From positions 1 to 50,740 of IMG/VR virus record IMGVR_UViG_3300036045_000015: DNA of 50,740 nucleotides, one strand, 5' to 3'. Below are positions 24,801 through 31,764 of the stretch, one piece after another (position 1 is the first letter of the stretch; each line of letters begins with the position of its first letter). The stretch is from a virus. Position numbers and translations under genes: made by a program. The notes under the pieces are model-generated. The model was not told the DNA's origin. It saw only the letters and a list, made by a program, of their open reading frames with translations, and did no database searches.

Positions 24801-25844
24801 GGGGGTTCAGAAATTGCAACTGTCATGGTCGGCGGCATTTACGCGGCGGGGCAGCCGATACTAATCGGCACCCCAACTGTAGCTGGGGCTGCGTCAACGA
24901 CACTTCTGCCTTCGTTAGAATATGCAGAATGGCGAAACGATGGGGTTAACTTTAACCATACGCCCCAAAACCGCGTTGCTGTTAGGCTGTTAGGCGCATA
25001 TGGCGGCGGTAATTATGTTGAGTTACCCCTAACTATAAAAAATGCTCCTAATGACGGTTCGCTGTTAAGCAGTATTCTTACCATTTCATTTGACCTTATT
25101 TTAGGGGGCGAAAACACTGAAGACATCGAAGTAGTGGTACTCGATAGTACAAAAACTGTTACAATCTTTAGCGCGGTTGTGCCAAACAGTATGGCAATTA
25201 CGAAAAATATACGAATTGTAATACCGGGAAGTTTTTTGTCGGGTATTAGCCCCATGTACTTACGTTTAAGCGCGGGCAATACAGGCGGTGCAGCAGATGT
25301 TTTGATAACAAATGTGTGGGGGCACGGCAACACTAGTAGCGTACTGATGACTGCGCCGAGCGCTACTTATGCGCATAATACGTATACCAAAACAACAGGA
25401 CTAGACATTTACTACCCCACCAATGATGGCACCGCTTTGTTTTCAAATTCGGAGGTATCAGACGCAACAGAATGTTCAGCAGTTTTTTATGTTGATTTTG
25501 ATGTAGACGATTTGCCTGATGAGGTTTATTATCGAGTAGCGCGTAGCACAACTTGGAAAAGGTTAATTGATAATATTGATGCTAACGGCAAGCTCATTGT
25601 ACCTTTAGAGAATACTTCTGTCAGCGGTACTTGGTTTGGGGGCGGTATTGAGTTTATGCGTAAGCCGCCAACAGCGGATATTCTCGGCAGCACAGCTAGT
25701 CCGCGTTCAAAACACGCACGAGCAAATAATGAAAAACAAAAGTTTTACCTTATGCACTTTGGGGTATATTTGAACGAGATTGCCGCATTGAATTACAATC
25801 AGATTGTTAACAAGTCGAACCGTCGTCCGTTGTTATATATTTAG
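21855..25844 (+). CDS. tail tip / receptor-binding protein with carbohydrate-binding-like inserts
   Basis: 1329 aa, starting in an ATGA overlap with the tape measure gene. The core resembles phage baseplate proteins that begin DWDGDGYVNAG and continue with ITSYVLSAAGKSGRQDF, GTLSLNVNNTTRIFSPAN and SPLNGLMLEGRRVVVQA. Three jelly-roll-like blocks are inserted or appended: about residues 40-220 (VVEGQKYALRLYAKS), 485-650 (IEPNTQYTFSLYAKSQQ) and 1015-1160. The YxFSLYAKS pattern is typical of CBM4/9-like modules. A tail protein with several sugar-binding domains would fit adhesion to a polysaccharide-rich surface. The C-terminus is not recognised. Confidence 0.75.
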   Translation: MSIIQSRVLVDWDGDGYVNAGVSLDAPANIFPSSPYFVQAHVRGIQNISGDTLVENVLSENEYGLCQFVVPMGWTGSENYATQVEFGLNYVRNTAGDTPYDKRAYPIQVVEGQKYALRLYAKSIGNIMRLTLNVYLRENFTNVSTLVGTAQKIVNTDGYLPIGVAFETAANGGLYGVITAEIEDGLGGYTPIGLNKLGTVEVTGFDLRDNGAADGGSNPFHLWQAGGVSNAYDDITSYVLSAAGKSGRQDFAATVPYEGTLSLNVNNTTRIFSPANQSSPLNGLMLEGRRVVVQARDGADANWVTFWSGWTKSYDVIAGLTSNQQMSIEAVQGLERLRVGGFGGAGGGIVDTTIDQVVRTLVTFSGYRPAGSPYILQFNKTRFDNNAIITGDEGIFAEIEQGLEPLSEVGLNWSPETPLLTALEEVLSHENAQMWIDRQGKIHVVNREHYVPLNRRRDTENGLYAAEVGELLNLIPEPLDLQTMIRNFETSVGTMFATTNLYADYGLQYVRLTCNSPAAYPYVFKFGEWYNSNNIFVQRVFEIEPNTQYTFSLYAKSQQYLLGATLRFQSWNGTSYTQVGTQSFTFSSMTPDSNGYYQLYVTGTTTADATHARLDFVIASSDKSADFPIARVTGLMMTAGAAVPSKFNDGTQVPNELNLDLAVFTGARYRYGANVINKIDIKGAAEERETNVVVWESPNYIEISQARGRVRNEPPSWVTIPLEFRFEGGDVKRVVNLENYIDQIELEGFKSAYQQLNRRNYADPVDADYLKRYVKVQLLRTSTGYNLYLRNSGQSPLFVKAKLRGDVVKGGEQPIYSYSYNEGIEETGTVYRETITLPNIQTSEEAETYAQYIFNRQGKPRGEFYTLTVVTDAGGFSEIVNRTIGDVLTISESQSGEVKSPHIIVGEEFELFAGRFQFTYMLSALDNTQYATIGDALTAADPSFAEFGYDNLPLYPTAGANAAIIGRQNLLNNSAPVYEIDLGGSEIATVMVGGIYAAGQPILIGTPTVAGAASTTLLPSLEYAEWRNDGVNFNHTPQNRVAVRLLGAYGGGNYVELPLTIKNAPNDGSLLSSILTISFDLILGGENTEDIEVVVLDSTKTVTIFSAVVPNSMAITKNIRIVIPGSFLSGISPMYLRLSAGNTGGAADVLITNVWGHGNTSSVLMTAPSATYAHNTYTKTTGLDIYYPTNDGTALFSNSEVSDATECSAVFYVDFDVDDLPDEVYYRVARSTTWKRLIDNIDANGKLIVPLENTSVSGTWFGGGIEFMRKPPTADILGSTASPRSKHARANNEKQKFYLMHFGVYLNEIAALNYNQIVNKSNRRPLLYI

Positions 25845-25854
25845 GAGATAGCTT

Positions 25855-26370
25855 ATGAGTTGGTTTACGCCGACACTATTAACCCCTCGATCTGCATTAT
25901 CGGCGCGGCGCTACAATAAAGAAATCGTGGGCAATTTAGAATACTTAAAATCACACAACTTACGATATGTCGAGCAACGAAATGTGTCAAACATTGCGGT
26001 TAACTCTGCCACTTGGGTCAACGGCGGTTTGGGCTTTTTAATTTCTAATTTTCCAAGTAATGGCGGGTTGCTGGAAGTGGGCTTAAAAACAGAAATTGAA
26101 AGTGCTGATTTTTGGGCAGCTTTTGATGTCAGAGTTAACGGCGCAAATTATTTTTCGTCAGGCACGACAACGCCGCTGACAAATGGCATTTTCCGTACCG
26201 AACCGACAAGCGCCCGCGTATTGGGAGTGTATTTTACTTATGTAGACACTTTAGGTATTGCACTTAACGCGGGGAGCGTATTTTCTCTTGAGCTAATGGT
26301 TAAAACGCAAGGCAGCGTAACATTCAATCTACTTGGTAACATTAGCCAGTTTTGGGCAAAGGAATACTAA
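25855..26370 (+). CDS. minor tail protein A (paralog of next gene)
   Basis: 171 aa, ATG after GGAGATAGC. Begins SWFTPTLLTPRSALSARRYN and then EIVGNLEYLKSHN, the pattern seen at the start of many phage tail fibre proteins. The rest is a beta sandwich-like region (FWAAFDVRVNGANYFSSGTT). It is about the same length as the next gene and shares its plan, so the two probably arose by duplication. No trypsin-like or hydrolase motif. Likely a virion decoration or fibre base. Confidence 0.65.
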   Translation: MSWFTPTLLTPRSALSARRYNKEIVGNLEYLKSHNLRYVEQRNVSNIAVNSATWVNGGLGFLISNFPSNGGLLEVGLKTEIESADFWAAFDVRVNGANYFSSGTTTPLTNGIFRTEPTSARVLGVYFTYVDTLGIALNAGSVFSLELMVKTQGSVTFNLLGNISQFWAKEY

Positions 26371-26372
26371 TC

Positions 26373-26900
26373 ATGGCGTGGAATTCCCCCGTTGAAGCGT
26401 TACCGGGCGGCGTTATTAGCGCCGATTTCTGGAACCAACAAATTCGAGACAATCTTGTCTATTTGAAATCGGGCAACATGACAATGATACAAGGTAAAAC
26501 GGGTGCAGCAGTCACATTCACAAGCGTGAGTTTCGCCGCTATTGACGACGATATTTTTTCGTTAGGAATTGAACTAGATGAGCCATCAGCGGTGCAGTTT
26601 ATGGCAACGTTGCCCGTGCAAGTGTCTACAGCAAACAATTTCGCATATTTTGATGTACTTGTGGACGGGGCTACGTACCTATCGTCGGGCACTTCAACGC
26701 CGGAGGTCGGTGGAATTAGCTACAACCGTATTGCTACAATTACATCAGTGCTAATAAATTGGGTTAGCAACATTCTACCCGCTGGGGTGCATACTTTTGC
26801 GTTACGTGGAAAGTTTTCTGGAACAGGAAACTTTTCATTAGCGACGGACGTTGCGCCCTTTCAAATGCGCCTAAAAGACGTAGGACAAGTATTGACATAA
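26373..26900 (+). CDS. minor tail protein B (paralog of previous gene)
   Basis: 175 aa, ATG at 26373, 2 nt after the preceding stop and following AAAGGA. It opens AWNSPVEALPGGVISADFWN and IRDNLVYLKSGN, the fibre-type start shared with its neighbour, followed by a matching FAYFDVLVDGATYLSSGTST strand pair. Sequence identity with the paralog is low outside these segments. A promoter lies over its last codons. Probably part of the tail tip or fibre. Confidence 0.65.
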   Translation: MAWNSPVEALPGGVISADFWNQQIRDNLVYLKSGNMTMIQGKTGAAVTFTSVSFAAIDDDIFSLGIELDEPSAVQFMATLPVQVSTANNFAYFDVLVDGATYLSSGTSTPEVGGISYNRIATITSVLINWVSNILPAGVHTFALRGKFSGTGNFSLATDVAPFQMRLKDVGQVLT

Positions 26901-26920
26901 AGCCATTTTAGGAGTACAAT
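26892..26920 (+). promoter_or_regulatory. sigma70-like promoter
   Basis: TTGACA (26892-26897), 17-nt spacer, TACAAT (26915-26920). GTATTG (26889-26894) and CAATAC (26917-26922) are inverted copies framing it, and a 13-bp palindrome AGTAAAAATTACT lies at 26936-26948 before the binding site. Confidence 0.75.
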
Positions 26921-26960
26921 ACGCGCTGATAGGCAAGTAAAAATTACTAAAAGGTGAGCT

Positions 26961-27461
26961 ATGGGTATTCAAACGCTTCTGACAACGTTAATCGAGTTTC
27001 TTATTGACGGTGCGGGCTACCTGCTATTGGTGCTGGCACTTGGGCTGGTTAGCTTAGTATTGACAGCAGTCGCGAAAAATGTGCTAGTTCAACGGTTTAT
27101 GCCGTTTTTCGAAGATATTCTTCAAACTGCTTTTGATGCAGCAATCAGCGTCGAAAATGGCAATATCAGCCAAGAGGACTATAATAAAGCTGTGCAGCGA
27201 GCAGAAAAGTCGGGGCGTAACTGGAAAATGGAATACGTATTGATGCGGGCAGAAGCTACGACCCGCGCATTGGGCGGCATGATTTACGGCGATGGGCGTA
27301 ATCCTATTCGAGCGCTGCTTGGGGTTGTTGTGCCCGGCATCAATATTGGGCGCATTGTGGACGCAGTTGAACGTTATCTAATTGACAGTGACTATTTTCC
27401 AGATCATCCGAAAATTTCCCCGCCAGATACGGAAGAAACTTCGACACTTACTTTAGTATAA
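26961..27461 (+). CDS. holin-like membrane protein
   Basis: 166 aa, ATG after AAAAGGTGAG. A hydrophobic segment at residues 17-40 (GYLLLVLALGLVSLVLTAVA) is one membrane span, preceded by an amphipathic start. A helical cytosolic part follows (SQEDYNKAVQRAEKSGRNWK), and a second weaker hydrophobic patch around 117-130 (ALLGVVVPGINIG). The C-terminus is acidic. Size and layout resemble phage holins of the small tail-adjacent type, and it precedes a lysis-region gene block. Function inferred from topology and position. Confidence 0.55.
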   Translation: MGIQTLLTTLIEFLIDGAGYLLLVLALGLVSLVLTAVAKNVLVQRFMPFFEDILQTAFDAAISVENGNISQEDYNKAVQRAEKSGRNWKMEYVLMRAEATTRALGGMIYGDGRNPIRALLGVVVPGINIGRIVDAVERYLIDSDYFPDHPKISPPDTEETSTLTLV

Positions 27462-27479
27462 CGAGTTAAAGGACAACCC

Positions 27480-28565
27480 ATGAGCGATTTTGAATTTTTG
27501 CGCCGTCATCTAACAACGGGTGAACGCGGCGAACGCTTGGCTGAATTTTTTAATGTTACCCCTAGCGCGGCTAGGGGTCAACTGAGCAGAGCATATAATT
27601 CGCCAATGAACCGTCGTGCGGGTTTTGAAATCTTACGAAACACAACCCCACTAACATCAACCACGCAGCGCTTAATTGACGAAACCGTTACGACGAATAA
27701 AACTGCCTTCGAGGAACGATTGCAAAAAGATGCACTTGAAGGCGGATATAAGCGATTGTTTTGGTTTGGCGATTTACACTGGGGTGGCAGCGGGGGAGCG
27801 CGGCTAGACACTCTGGAACTTGCATTTATGATCGCTGAAGATGCAAAAGCAGATTATTGGACGGCGCTTAATGATTTTTTTGATCACGCACAGTACAGTC
27901 GGCACGAAGACCGACGTACTTTGTCTGAAAAAATCTGGGATGCTGACCCCGCATTAGCTGGCAGAACCTTTGCATTTACCGTTGCGCAAATGAAAGCAGT
28001 CGCGCCTAACAGCCGCCCACTTGATCTTTGGGGCAACCATGACCGCTGGGCGCTGTTATCATATTACCAGCGGCAAGACGGCAGCAATGATTACGCGATA
28101 GCCTCGTTCTTTATCACACTACGCAACGCGGGCGTGGATGTGACCCACTTCGATCCTTATCGAGAAAACGTTATTAAACTATCGCCGGGCTTAAAAATTG
28201 TACACGGCATTAGCGCGTCAGGAAATGACCACAGTGTTGGAAAAGCCACGATTGAGGCGTTGGCAGGGAGCGCAGAAACAGGAGATAGCGGAATTTCGTA
28301 CAACACCGCATCGGGGCATGTTCACCGAGATTTCATCACCGACTACGCCGGAGTTCGTCATTATAATTTTGGAACATTGGGCACACTGCACCCGAATTAC
28401 TTAAAGCACAAGCCGAATAAGTGGCAGTGGGGCGTAGGCGTCATTGACTACGATCCGGCTGGGCGCACCGTACAGGGGGAGCCAATTCGATTTGTAGCGC
28501 AAGGAAAACGCCTAACCGCTACATGGCGTGGTAAACACTATGAAACAGCGTTGGACGATAACTAA
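27480..28565 (+). CDS. calcineurin-like metallophosphoesterase with N-terminal HTH
   Basis: 361 aa, ATG after AAAGGACAACCC. Residues 1-60 suggest a helix-turn-helix (LAEFFNVTPSAARGQLSRAY). From about 90 comes the phosphoesterase core: GDLHWG with Asp98 and His100, LNDFFDH as the second metal site, GNHDRW near 184-189, VHGISA, and GHVH near 279-282. All metal ligands look present. The typical second-motif GDxxD is changed to LNDFFD. These enzymes cut phosphodiesters in nucleic acids or cyclic nucleotides; cleavage of host signalling nucleotides or of DNA ends are both possible. A strong terminator follows. Confidence 0.8.
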   Translation: MSDFEFLRRHLTTGERGERLAEFFNVTPSAARGQLSRAYNSPMNRRAGFEILRNTTPLTSTTQRLIDETVTTNKTAFEERLQKDALEGGYKRLFWFGDLHWGGSGGARLDTLELAFMIAEDAKADYWTALNDFFDHAQYSRHEDRRTLSEKIWDADPALAGRTFAFTVAQMKAVAPNSRPLDLWGNHDRWALLSYYQRQDGSNDYAIASFFITLRNAGVDVTHFDPYRENVIKLSPGLKIVHGISASGNDHSVGKATIEALAGSAETGDSGISYNTASGHVHRDFITDYAGVRHYNFGTLGTLHPNYLKHKPNKWQWGVGVIDYDPAGRTVQGEPIRFVAQGKRLTATWRGKHYETALDDN

Positions 28566-28573
28566 CAAATCGT

Positions 28574-28605
28574 GGGGGTGGATTGACCGCCCCCTATTTT
28601 ATTTT
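28574..28605 (+). terminator. intrinsic terminator at end of virion block
   Basis: GGGGGTGG, 5-nt loop, CCGCCCCC, then TATTTTATTTT. It ends the late transcript after the phosphoesterase gene. Confidence 0.85.
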
Positions 28606-28622
28606 GAAAAGGACTTATTAGC

Positions 28623-29042
28623 GTGGAACCTACATCAGTATTTGAGTTAAGTGCTGGATTAGTCGTTTTGTGGCTAACATTACACCTAATTCGAACCGTC
28701 TTCGACTTTTTAGGGAAAAGAAATGTCACAATCGAAAACACTAACGACGGGCTGCTGACATTGGTGCAGTCGTTATTATCTGATTTTCGGGCTATTTTGG
28801 ACAGACTTGTGACAACACAGCAAGATATTGCAAATGTCATCTCTCGAATAAGCGAAACACAAAAAACATTAATTGAAAATACTATTCAAGATGCTAAACG
28901 ACATGCAGAAATTATTTCAAGATTAGACGCGGTGTCAGGTCTATTAGACACGCTAATCTCTAAAACAAACGAGAACGCTTGTTCTGCCCCCAACGTCAAT
29001 TCGGGGGGTGCAATTGACGAAAAAACCGCCCTCGACAATTAA
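28623..29042 (+). CDS. membrane-anchored coiled-coil protein (lysis-like)
   Basis: 139 aa with a GTG start after AAAAGGA. One membrane helix near residues 9-30 (SAGLVVLWLTLHLIRTVFDFL), then about 85 residues of coiled coil with TLVQSLLSDFRAILDRLVTTQ and SETQKTLIENTIQDAKRHAE. The C-terminus is Asn/Ala-rich. One-span plus coiled coil is the layout of inner-membrane spanins and some holins or anti-holins. It lies between a terminator and a long inverted repeat and may be expressed by read-through, since no promoter is seen before it. Confidence 0.55.
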   Translation: MEPTSVFELSAGLVVLWLTLHLIRTVFDFLGKRNVTIENTNDGLLTLVQSLLSDFRAILDRLVTTQQDIANVISRISETQKTLIENTIQDAKRHAEIISRLDAVSGLLDTLISKTNENACSAPNVNSGGAIDEKTALDN

Positions 29043-29055
29043 TCCTCAATTATTT

Positions 29056-29147
29056 GATATAGTAAACCAAACTACTCGACCAGAAAAGTGCCAAAAAACT
29101 ATAGTTTTATTGCGCTTTTCTGGTCGAGTAGTTTGGTTTACTATATC
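29056..29147. repeat. perfect 33-bp inverted repeat
   Basis: Arms 29056-29088 and 29115-29147 are perfect complements around 26 nt; the loop itself contains the palindrome AAAACTATAGTTTT (29095-29108). Almost the whole 92 bp can fold into one hairpin. No T-run follows; the -35 of the next promoter begins on the very next base. TTTGGTTTACTA of the right arm recurs near 39901. Function unknown: protein-binding site, RNase III substrate or barrier to read-through. Confidence 0.95.
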
Positions 29148-29176
29148 TTGACAAGCCGTCATTTTGATGGTAGTAT
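29148..29176 (+). promoter_or_regulatory. sigma70-like promoter abutting the 33-bp inverted repeat
   Basis: TTGACA (29148-29153), 17-nt spacer, TAGTAT (29171-29176). The spacer carries CCGTCA-ttt-TGATGG, a palindrome with one mismatch. Predicted start is near 29183. Confidence 0.75.
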
Positions 29177-29178
29177 TA

Positions 29179-29203
29179 AGACCCCAACTATTTTAGGAGG
29201 TCT
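29179..29203 (+). promoter_or_regulatory. short hairpin over the ribosome binding site
   Basis: AGACC(CC) at 29179-29185 can pair with (GG)A-GGTCT ending at 29203, covering the AGGAGG site (29195-29200) of the ATG at 29206. The left arm straddles the predicted transcription start, so only upstream RNA would carry it in full. Confidence 0.5.
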
Positions 29204-29205
29204 AT

Positions 29206-29760
29206 ATGGAAAAATGGGCAAAACCAAATAGCAACGCCCCGTATCAAGTTTCTGATCTTGGGGGCATTCGTTTGTTGAGGCGGGATGGCAGCTATGAGAC
29301 GCTTCGTCCCCAATTTAGAGATGGCGGTTGGTATATCCGCATTAGCTACGAGGGATTTCGTGAACAGCGGTTACTCGCCCGTGCGGTGCTTATGGCATTT
29401 AGCCCCCGTGCCGATGGTTGGGATTACCCGGTTAGCTACATTAATGGCGATAAATCAGATAACAGACTTGTAAATTTGCGCTGGGGGGCGGTAAATGGGC
29501 GGCGCAAGCTGACTGTCGATCAAGTTATCGAAGCGCGTCAACGAATTTTATCGGGCGAACACATTAAAGCGATTGCGCCTGAGTACGATGTAACCAACGA
29601 AGCCTTGAGGTTAGCGGTGCTGGGTATTACTTACGCCGATGCACCTATAAGTGAGTACCAGCGTGAATTAGTCGCAGAAAAACTTGCAGCAAATCGAAAA
29701 GAAGGTCAGCGTATTGGGGGCAGAAAAGGGTTAGGTGTCAAAAAACCTAGATTTTGGTGA
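29206..29760 (+). CDS. HNH-endonuclease-like protein with altered active site
   Basis: 184 aa, ATG after a perfect AGGAGG. The layout is that of phage NUMOD4/HNH homing endonucleases: an N-terminal YQVSDLGGIR strand, a LLARAVLMAF helix, then YPVSYINGDKSDNRLVNLRW, and a C-terminal HTH-like part. In the usual motif the first strand reads VNHIDGN; here the His is replaced by Tyr (VSYINGD), so the catalytic base may be missing. The Asn and the NLxW end are kept. It may be an inactive DNA-binding relic or a protein repurposed for regulation. It sits alone between promoters, typical of a mobile HNH gene. Confidence 0.75.
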   Translation: MEKWAKPNSNAPYQVSDLGGIRLLRRDGSYETLRPQFRDGGWYIRISYEGFREQRLLARAVLMAFSPRADGWDYPVSYINGDKSDNRLVNLRWGAVNGRRKLTVDQVIEARQRILSGEHIKAIAPEYDVTNEALRLAVLGITYADAPISEYQRELVAEKLAANRKEGQRIGGRKGLGVKKPRFW

Positions 29761-29789
29761 TTGACACATCCTAAAAAACAAAGTATGAT
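29735..29789 (+). promoter_or_regulatory. sigma70-like promoter inside an inverted repeat
   Basis: TTGACA (29761-29766), 17-nt spacer, TATGAT (29784-29789). GTGTCAA (29735-29741) and TTGACAC (29761-29767) are inverted copies 19 nt apart, so the second arm contains the whole -35. Confidence 0.7.
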
Positions 29790-29819
29790 TTCTAAGTAAA
29801 CAAATCAAGAGAGGAAAAC

Positions 29820-30989
29820 ATGAGCAAAACAAAAATTTCACACTCTGAAATGTACGCATTAAAAACATGCCCCCGTCGCTGGGCGTATCAATATAAAGAA
29901 CGTCTGCAACGAAAGGGTAAACGCAGTACATACAACATGCTTGTCGGCAGTGCTGTTCACGCGGGCTTAGCCGCCGCGCTGCGTGAAGTTTTTGTTCGTC
30001 AAAAGACTGATGCAAAAAACTTAAGCTATCCGATTAACGCAGCTGAGATTTTGAAGGCGGGTGTTGTTGGTGTCCAAGAATGGCAGATGGCAGAAAATTC
30101 GAAAGTTGACATCAATTTAACGTGGGCGAATGATATTTTAATTGACATTAGCAGCGCTGCATATATCGCTAAAAGTGTGCTGACATATCAATTACCCCAA
30201 TTTGATTTTGATAATGTGTGGTATGTTCTGTCAATTTTTGACGTTTTGGGCGAGGGTTACTCCCCAGATGAGCCGTTTATTGAATACCCCTTCGAATGGG
30301 CTTTACCGGGTTCATTTTTTTTGAAGGGCGCAATTGACGCTGCACTTTACAACGCCGAAGATGGGCGCAGCTATATCATTGACTGGAAAGTGCGGGGCGT
30401 TATTGGCTCAGCACAGCAAGCTGAAATGGACGGGCAGCTGCCGTTATACCTTGCCGCGCTGGTATACAATCGTTATGGAGACGTGAGTAAGGGGGATGAA
30501 TGGGCGATAGCCATGTGGGAATTGTTAAATGAAGTACCTCGCCCCGCTGCGCTTACGACTAAACTTGTGCCGTCATTAACAAAGCAAAAAACAACGTGGG
30601 ATGTTTGGGCGGAAAGCATTCGAGTTGCGGGGTTCAACCCTGAAAGCTACCGGGCGCAAATGGAGGGGAAGCTTCGTAGTCCTGAAACTTATCGGCGTAT
30701 GACAATTATACCGCGCAGCCCAGCGCTGCTTGAAGATGCCTTGCAAACAGCGGGGGCGTGGGCGTCATTAGCAAAACAATACACTGAAAATTCTGCCACG
30801 TCATCTGCATTGGCGGTTTACAACTACATGACGTGCCAAATGTGCCCATACAAGCTGCTGTGCAATGCGCAGCGTCATGGTGATAATGTGGATTATCTGC
30901 TTGCGACTGAATTCGAGGTCGCTCCAAGTGTTGAATACCCCGAATATCAAGAATATTCCGAATACCCTGAAAACGAAGAAGGCAACTAA
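29820..30989 (+). CDS. Cas4/RecB-like PD-(D/E)XK nuclease with iron-sulfur cysteines
   Basis: 389 aa, ATG after GAGAGGAAAAC. N-terminal SHSEMYALKTCPRRWAYQY is the typical start of Cas4/AddB/RecB-type nucleases. The catalytic part has the VHAGLAAALRE helix with the conserved His, FFLKGAIDAALY with the metal-binding Asp, IIDWKVRG as the D/E-x-K strand, and QAEMDGQLPLYLAAL as motif QxxxY. Four cysteines (Cys17 and three in MTCQMCPYKLLC) are placed as in the Fe-S staple. It degrades or processes DNA ends, probably in phage recombination, with the ATPase and ssDNA-binding genes that follow. The C-terminus is a repetitive Glu/Tyr/Pro tail. Confidence 0.85.
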   Translation: MSKTKISHSEMYALKTCPRRWAYQYKERLQRKGKRSTYNMLVGSAVHAGLAAALREVFVRQKTDAKNLSYPINAAEILKAGVVGVQEWQMAENSKVDINLTWANDILIDISSAAYIAKSVLTYQLPQFDFDNVWYVLSIFDVLGEGYSPDEPFIEYPFEWALPGSFFLKGAIDAALYNAEDGRSYIIDWKVRGVIGSAQQAEMDGQLPLYLAALVYNRYGDVSKGDEWAIAMWELLNEVPRPAALTTKLVPSLTKQKTTWDVWAESIRVAGFNPESYRAQMEGKLRSPETYRRMTIIPRSPALLEDALQTAGAWASLAKQYTENSATSSALAVYNYMTCQMCPYKLLCNAQRHGDNVDYLLATEFEVAPSVEYPEYQEYSEYPENEEGN

Positions 30990-30998
30990 ATTCAGATT

Positions 30999-31033
30999 GC
31001 GGGCTTGACATAAGCCCGCTTATGCTATATACT
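30999..31033 (+). promoter_or_regulatory. sigma70-like promoter embedded in two nested palindromes
   Basis: TTGACA (31005-31010), 17-nt spacer, TATACT (31028-31033). CATAAGC-CC-GCTTATG (31009-31024) fills the -35 end and spacer, and GCGGGCTT (30999-31006) pairs with AAGCCCGC (31012-31019) around the -35. The two hairpins exclude each other. Confidence 0.8.
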
Positions 31034-31069
31034 TTTCTGTATCGCTTAAATACAAAAAGGGTAATGCAC

Positions 31070-31693
31070 ATGCCGCCACAAACACTAGTTTTTGCTGCAA
31101 GCACCCCCGTGCAATCTACACTTGTAATCGGGGAACCAAAATCAGGAAAAACAACCTTCGCTGGAAAGCAAGCGCGGGAAACTGTCAGCGAAAGTGGGCA
31201 AATTTTTCTTGTGTCTTTTGGTACGCCGACACATCTTGACGGAGTTCAACGTTTGGTCGTTACAAACAAGGTTGAAGCCAACGGGCTGCGTCAAGTGCTG
31301 CGCGATGTAAAATCGCCAAATTCGGCGCTGATCCTTGATAATTTAGTCGCCTTTCGTGATATTCTAGTAGACGCTGAAGTCGAAAATGCAAAAGATGTTC
31401 GTCGCGTGTACGGCGAGGTTGGCGTAAATATGCTTAATACGCTGCGCGAAGCTTTCCAACTTTTTGGGGGGCGTGTTTGGGCAACGTCCGGCTTGACCGC
31501 TGAGCCAAACGCTAACGGCGTTTTGACGCCTCATCATGATTTGAACCCCGATCTTGTGCGGCGGTTAATCCCCGCCTTCGCCAACGTGCGGTTCACGTAT
31601 TATGACGCTGTGCGTAAGGTTTTCGATGTTCAGGAAAACTCAGCGATGGCAGCAGCATTTATGCGCAATCCAGTCACAACATTAAAATCATAA
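31070..31693 (+). CDS. P-loop ATPase (Sak4/RecA-like)
   Basis: 207 aa. ATG at 31070 lies 8 nt after AAAAAGGG; ATG 31064 is too close, and 31022 lies inside the promoter. Walker A is GEPKSGKTT near residues 20-28; Walker B is ALILDNL near 83-89. Further on, TLREAFQLFGGRVWATSG fits the sensor strand of AAA_24/RecA-like phage ATPases. Such proteins (Sak4-like) help anneal or load recombinases on ssDNA with an SSB partner, and the next gene looks like an ssDNA-binding protein. Exact subfamily is uncertain. Confidence 0.7.
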   Translation: MPPQTLVFAASTPVQSTLVIGEPKSGKTTFAGKQARETVSESGQIFLVSFGTPTHLDGVQRLVVTNKVEANGLRQVLRDVKSPNSALILDNLVAFRDILVDAEVENAKDVRRVYGEVGVNMLNTLREAFQLFGGRVWATSGLTAEPNANGVLTPHHDLNPDLVRRLIPAFANVRFTYYDAVRKVFDVQENSAMAAAFMRNPVTTLKS

Positions 31694-31703
31694 ATTTTGG
31701 TGC

Positions 31704-31732
31704 TTGACTGCATTTGAAAAACGCAGTACAAT
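31704..31732 (+). promoter_or_regulatory. sigma70-like promoter with palindromic spacer
   Basis: TTGACT (31704-31709), 17-nt spacer, TACAAT (31727-31732). ACTGCATTT-gaa-AAACGCAGT (31707-31727) is an inverted repeat with one mismatch in nine pairs, filling the spacer. Confidence 0.75.
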
Positions 31733-31764
31733 AACGAATATAAATTAAAAAAGGGAGAAACACA

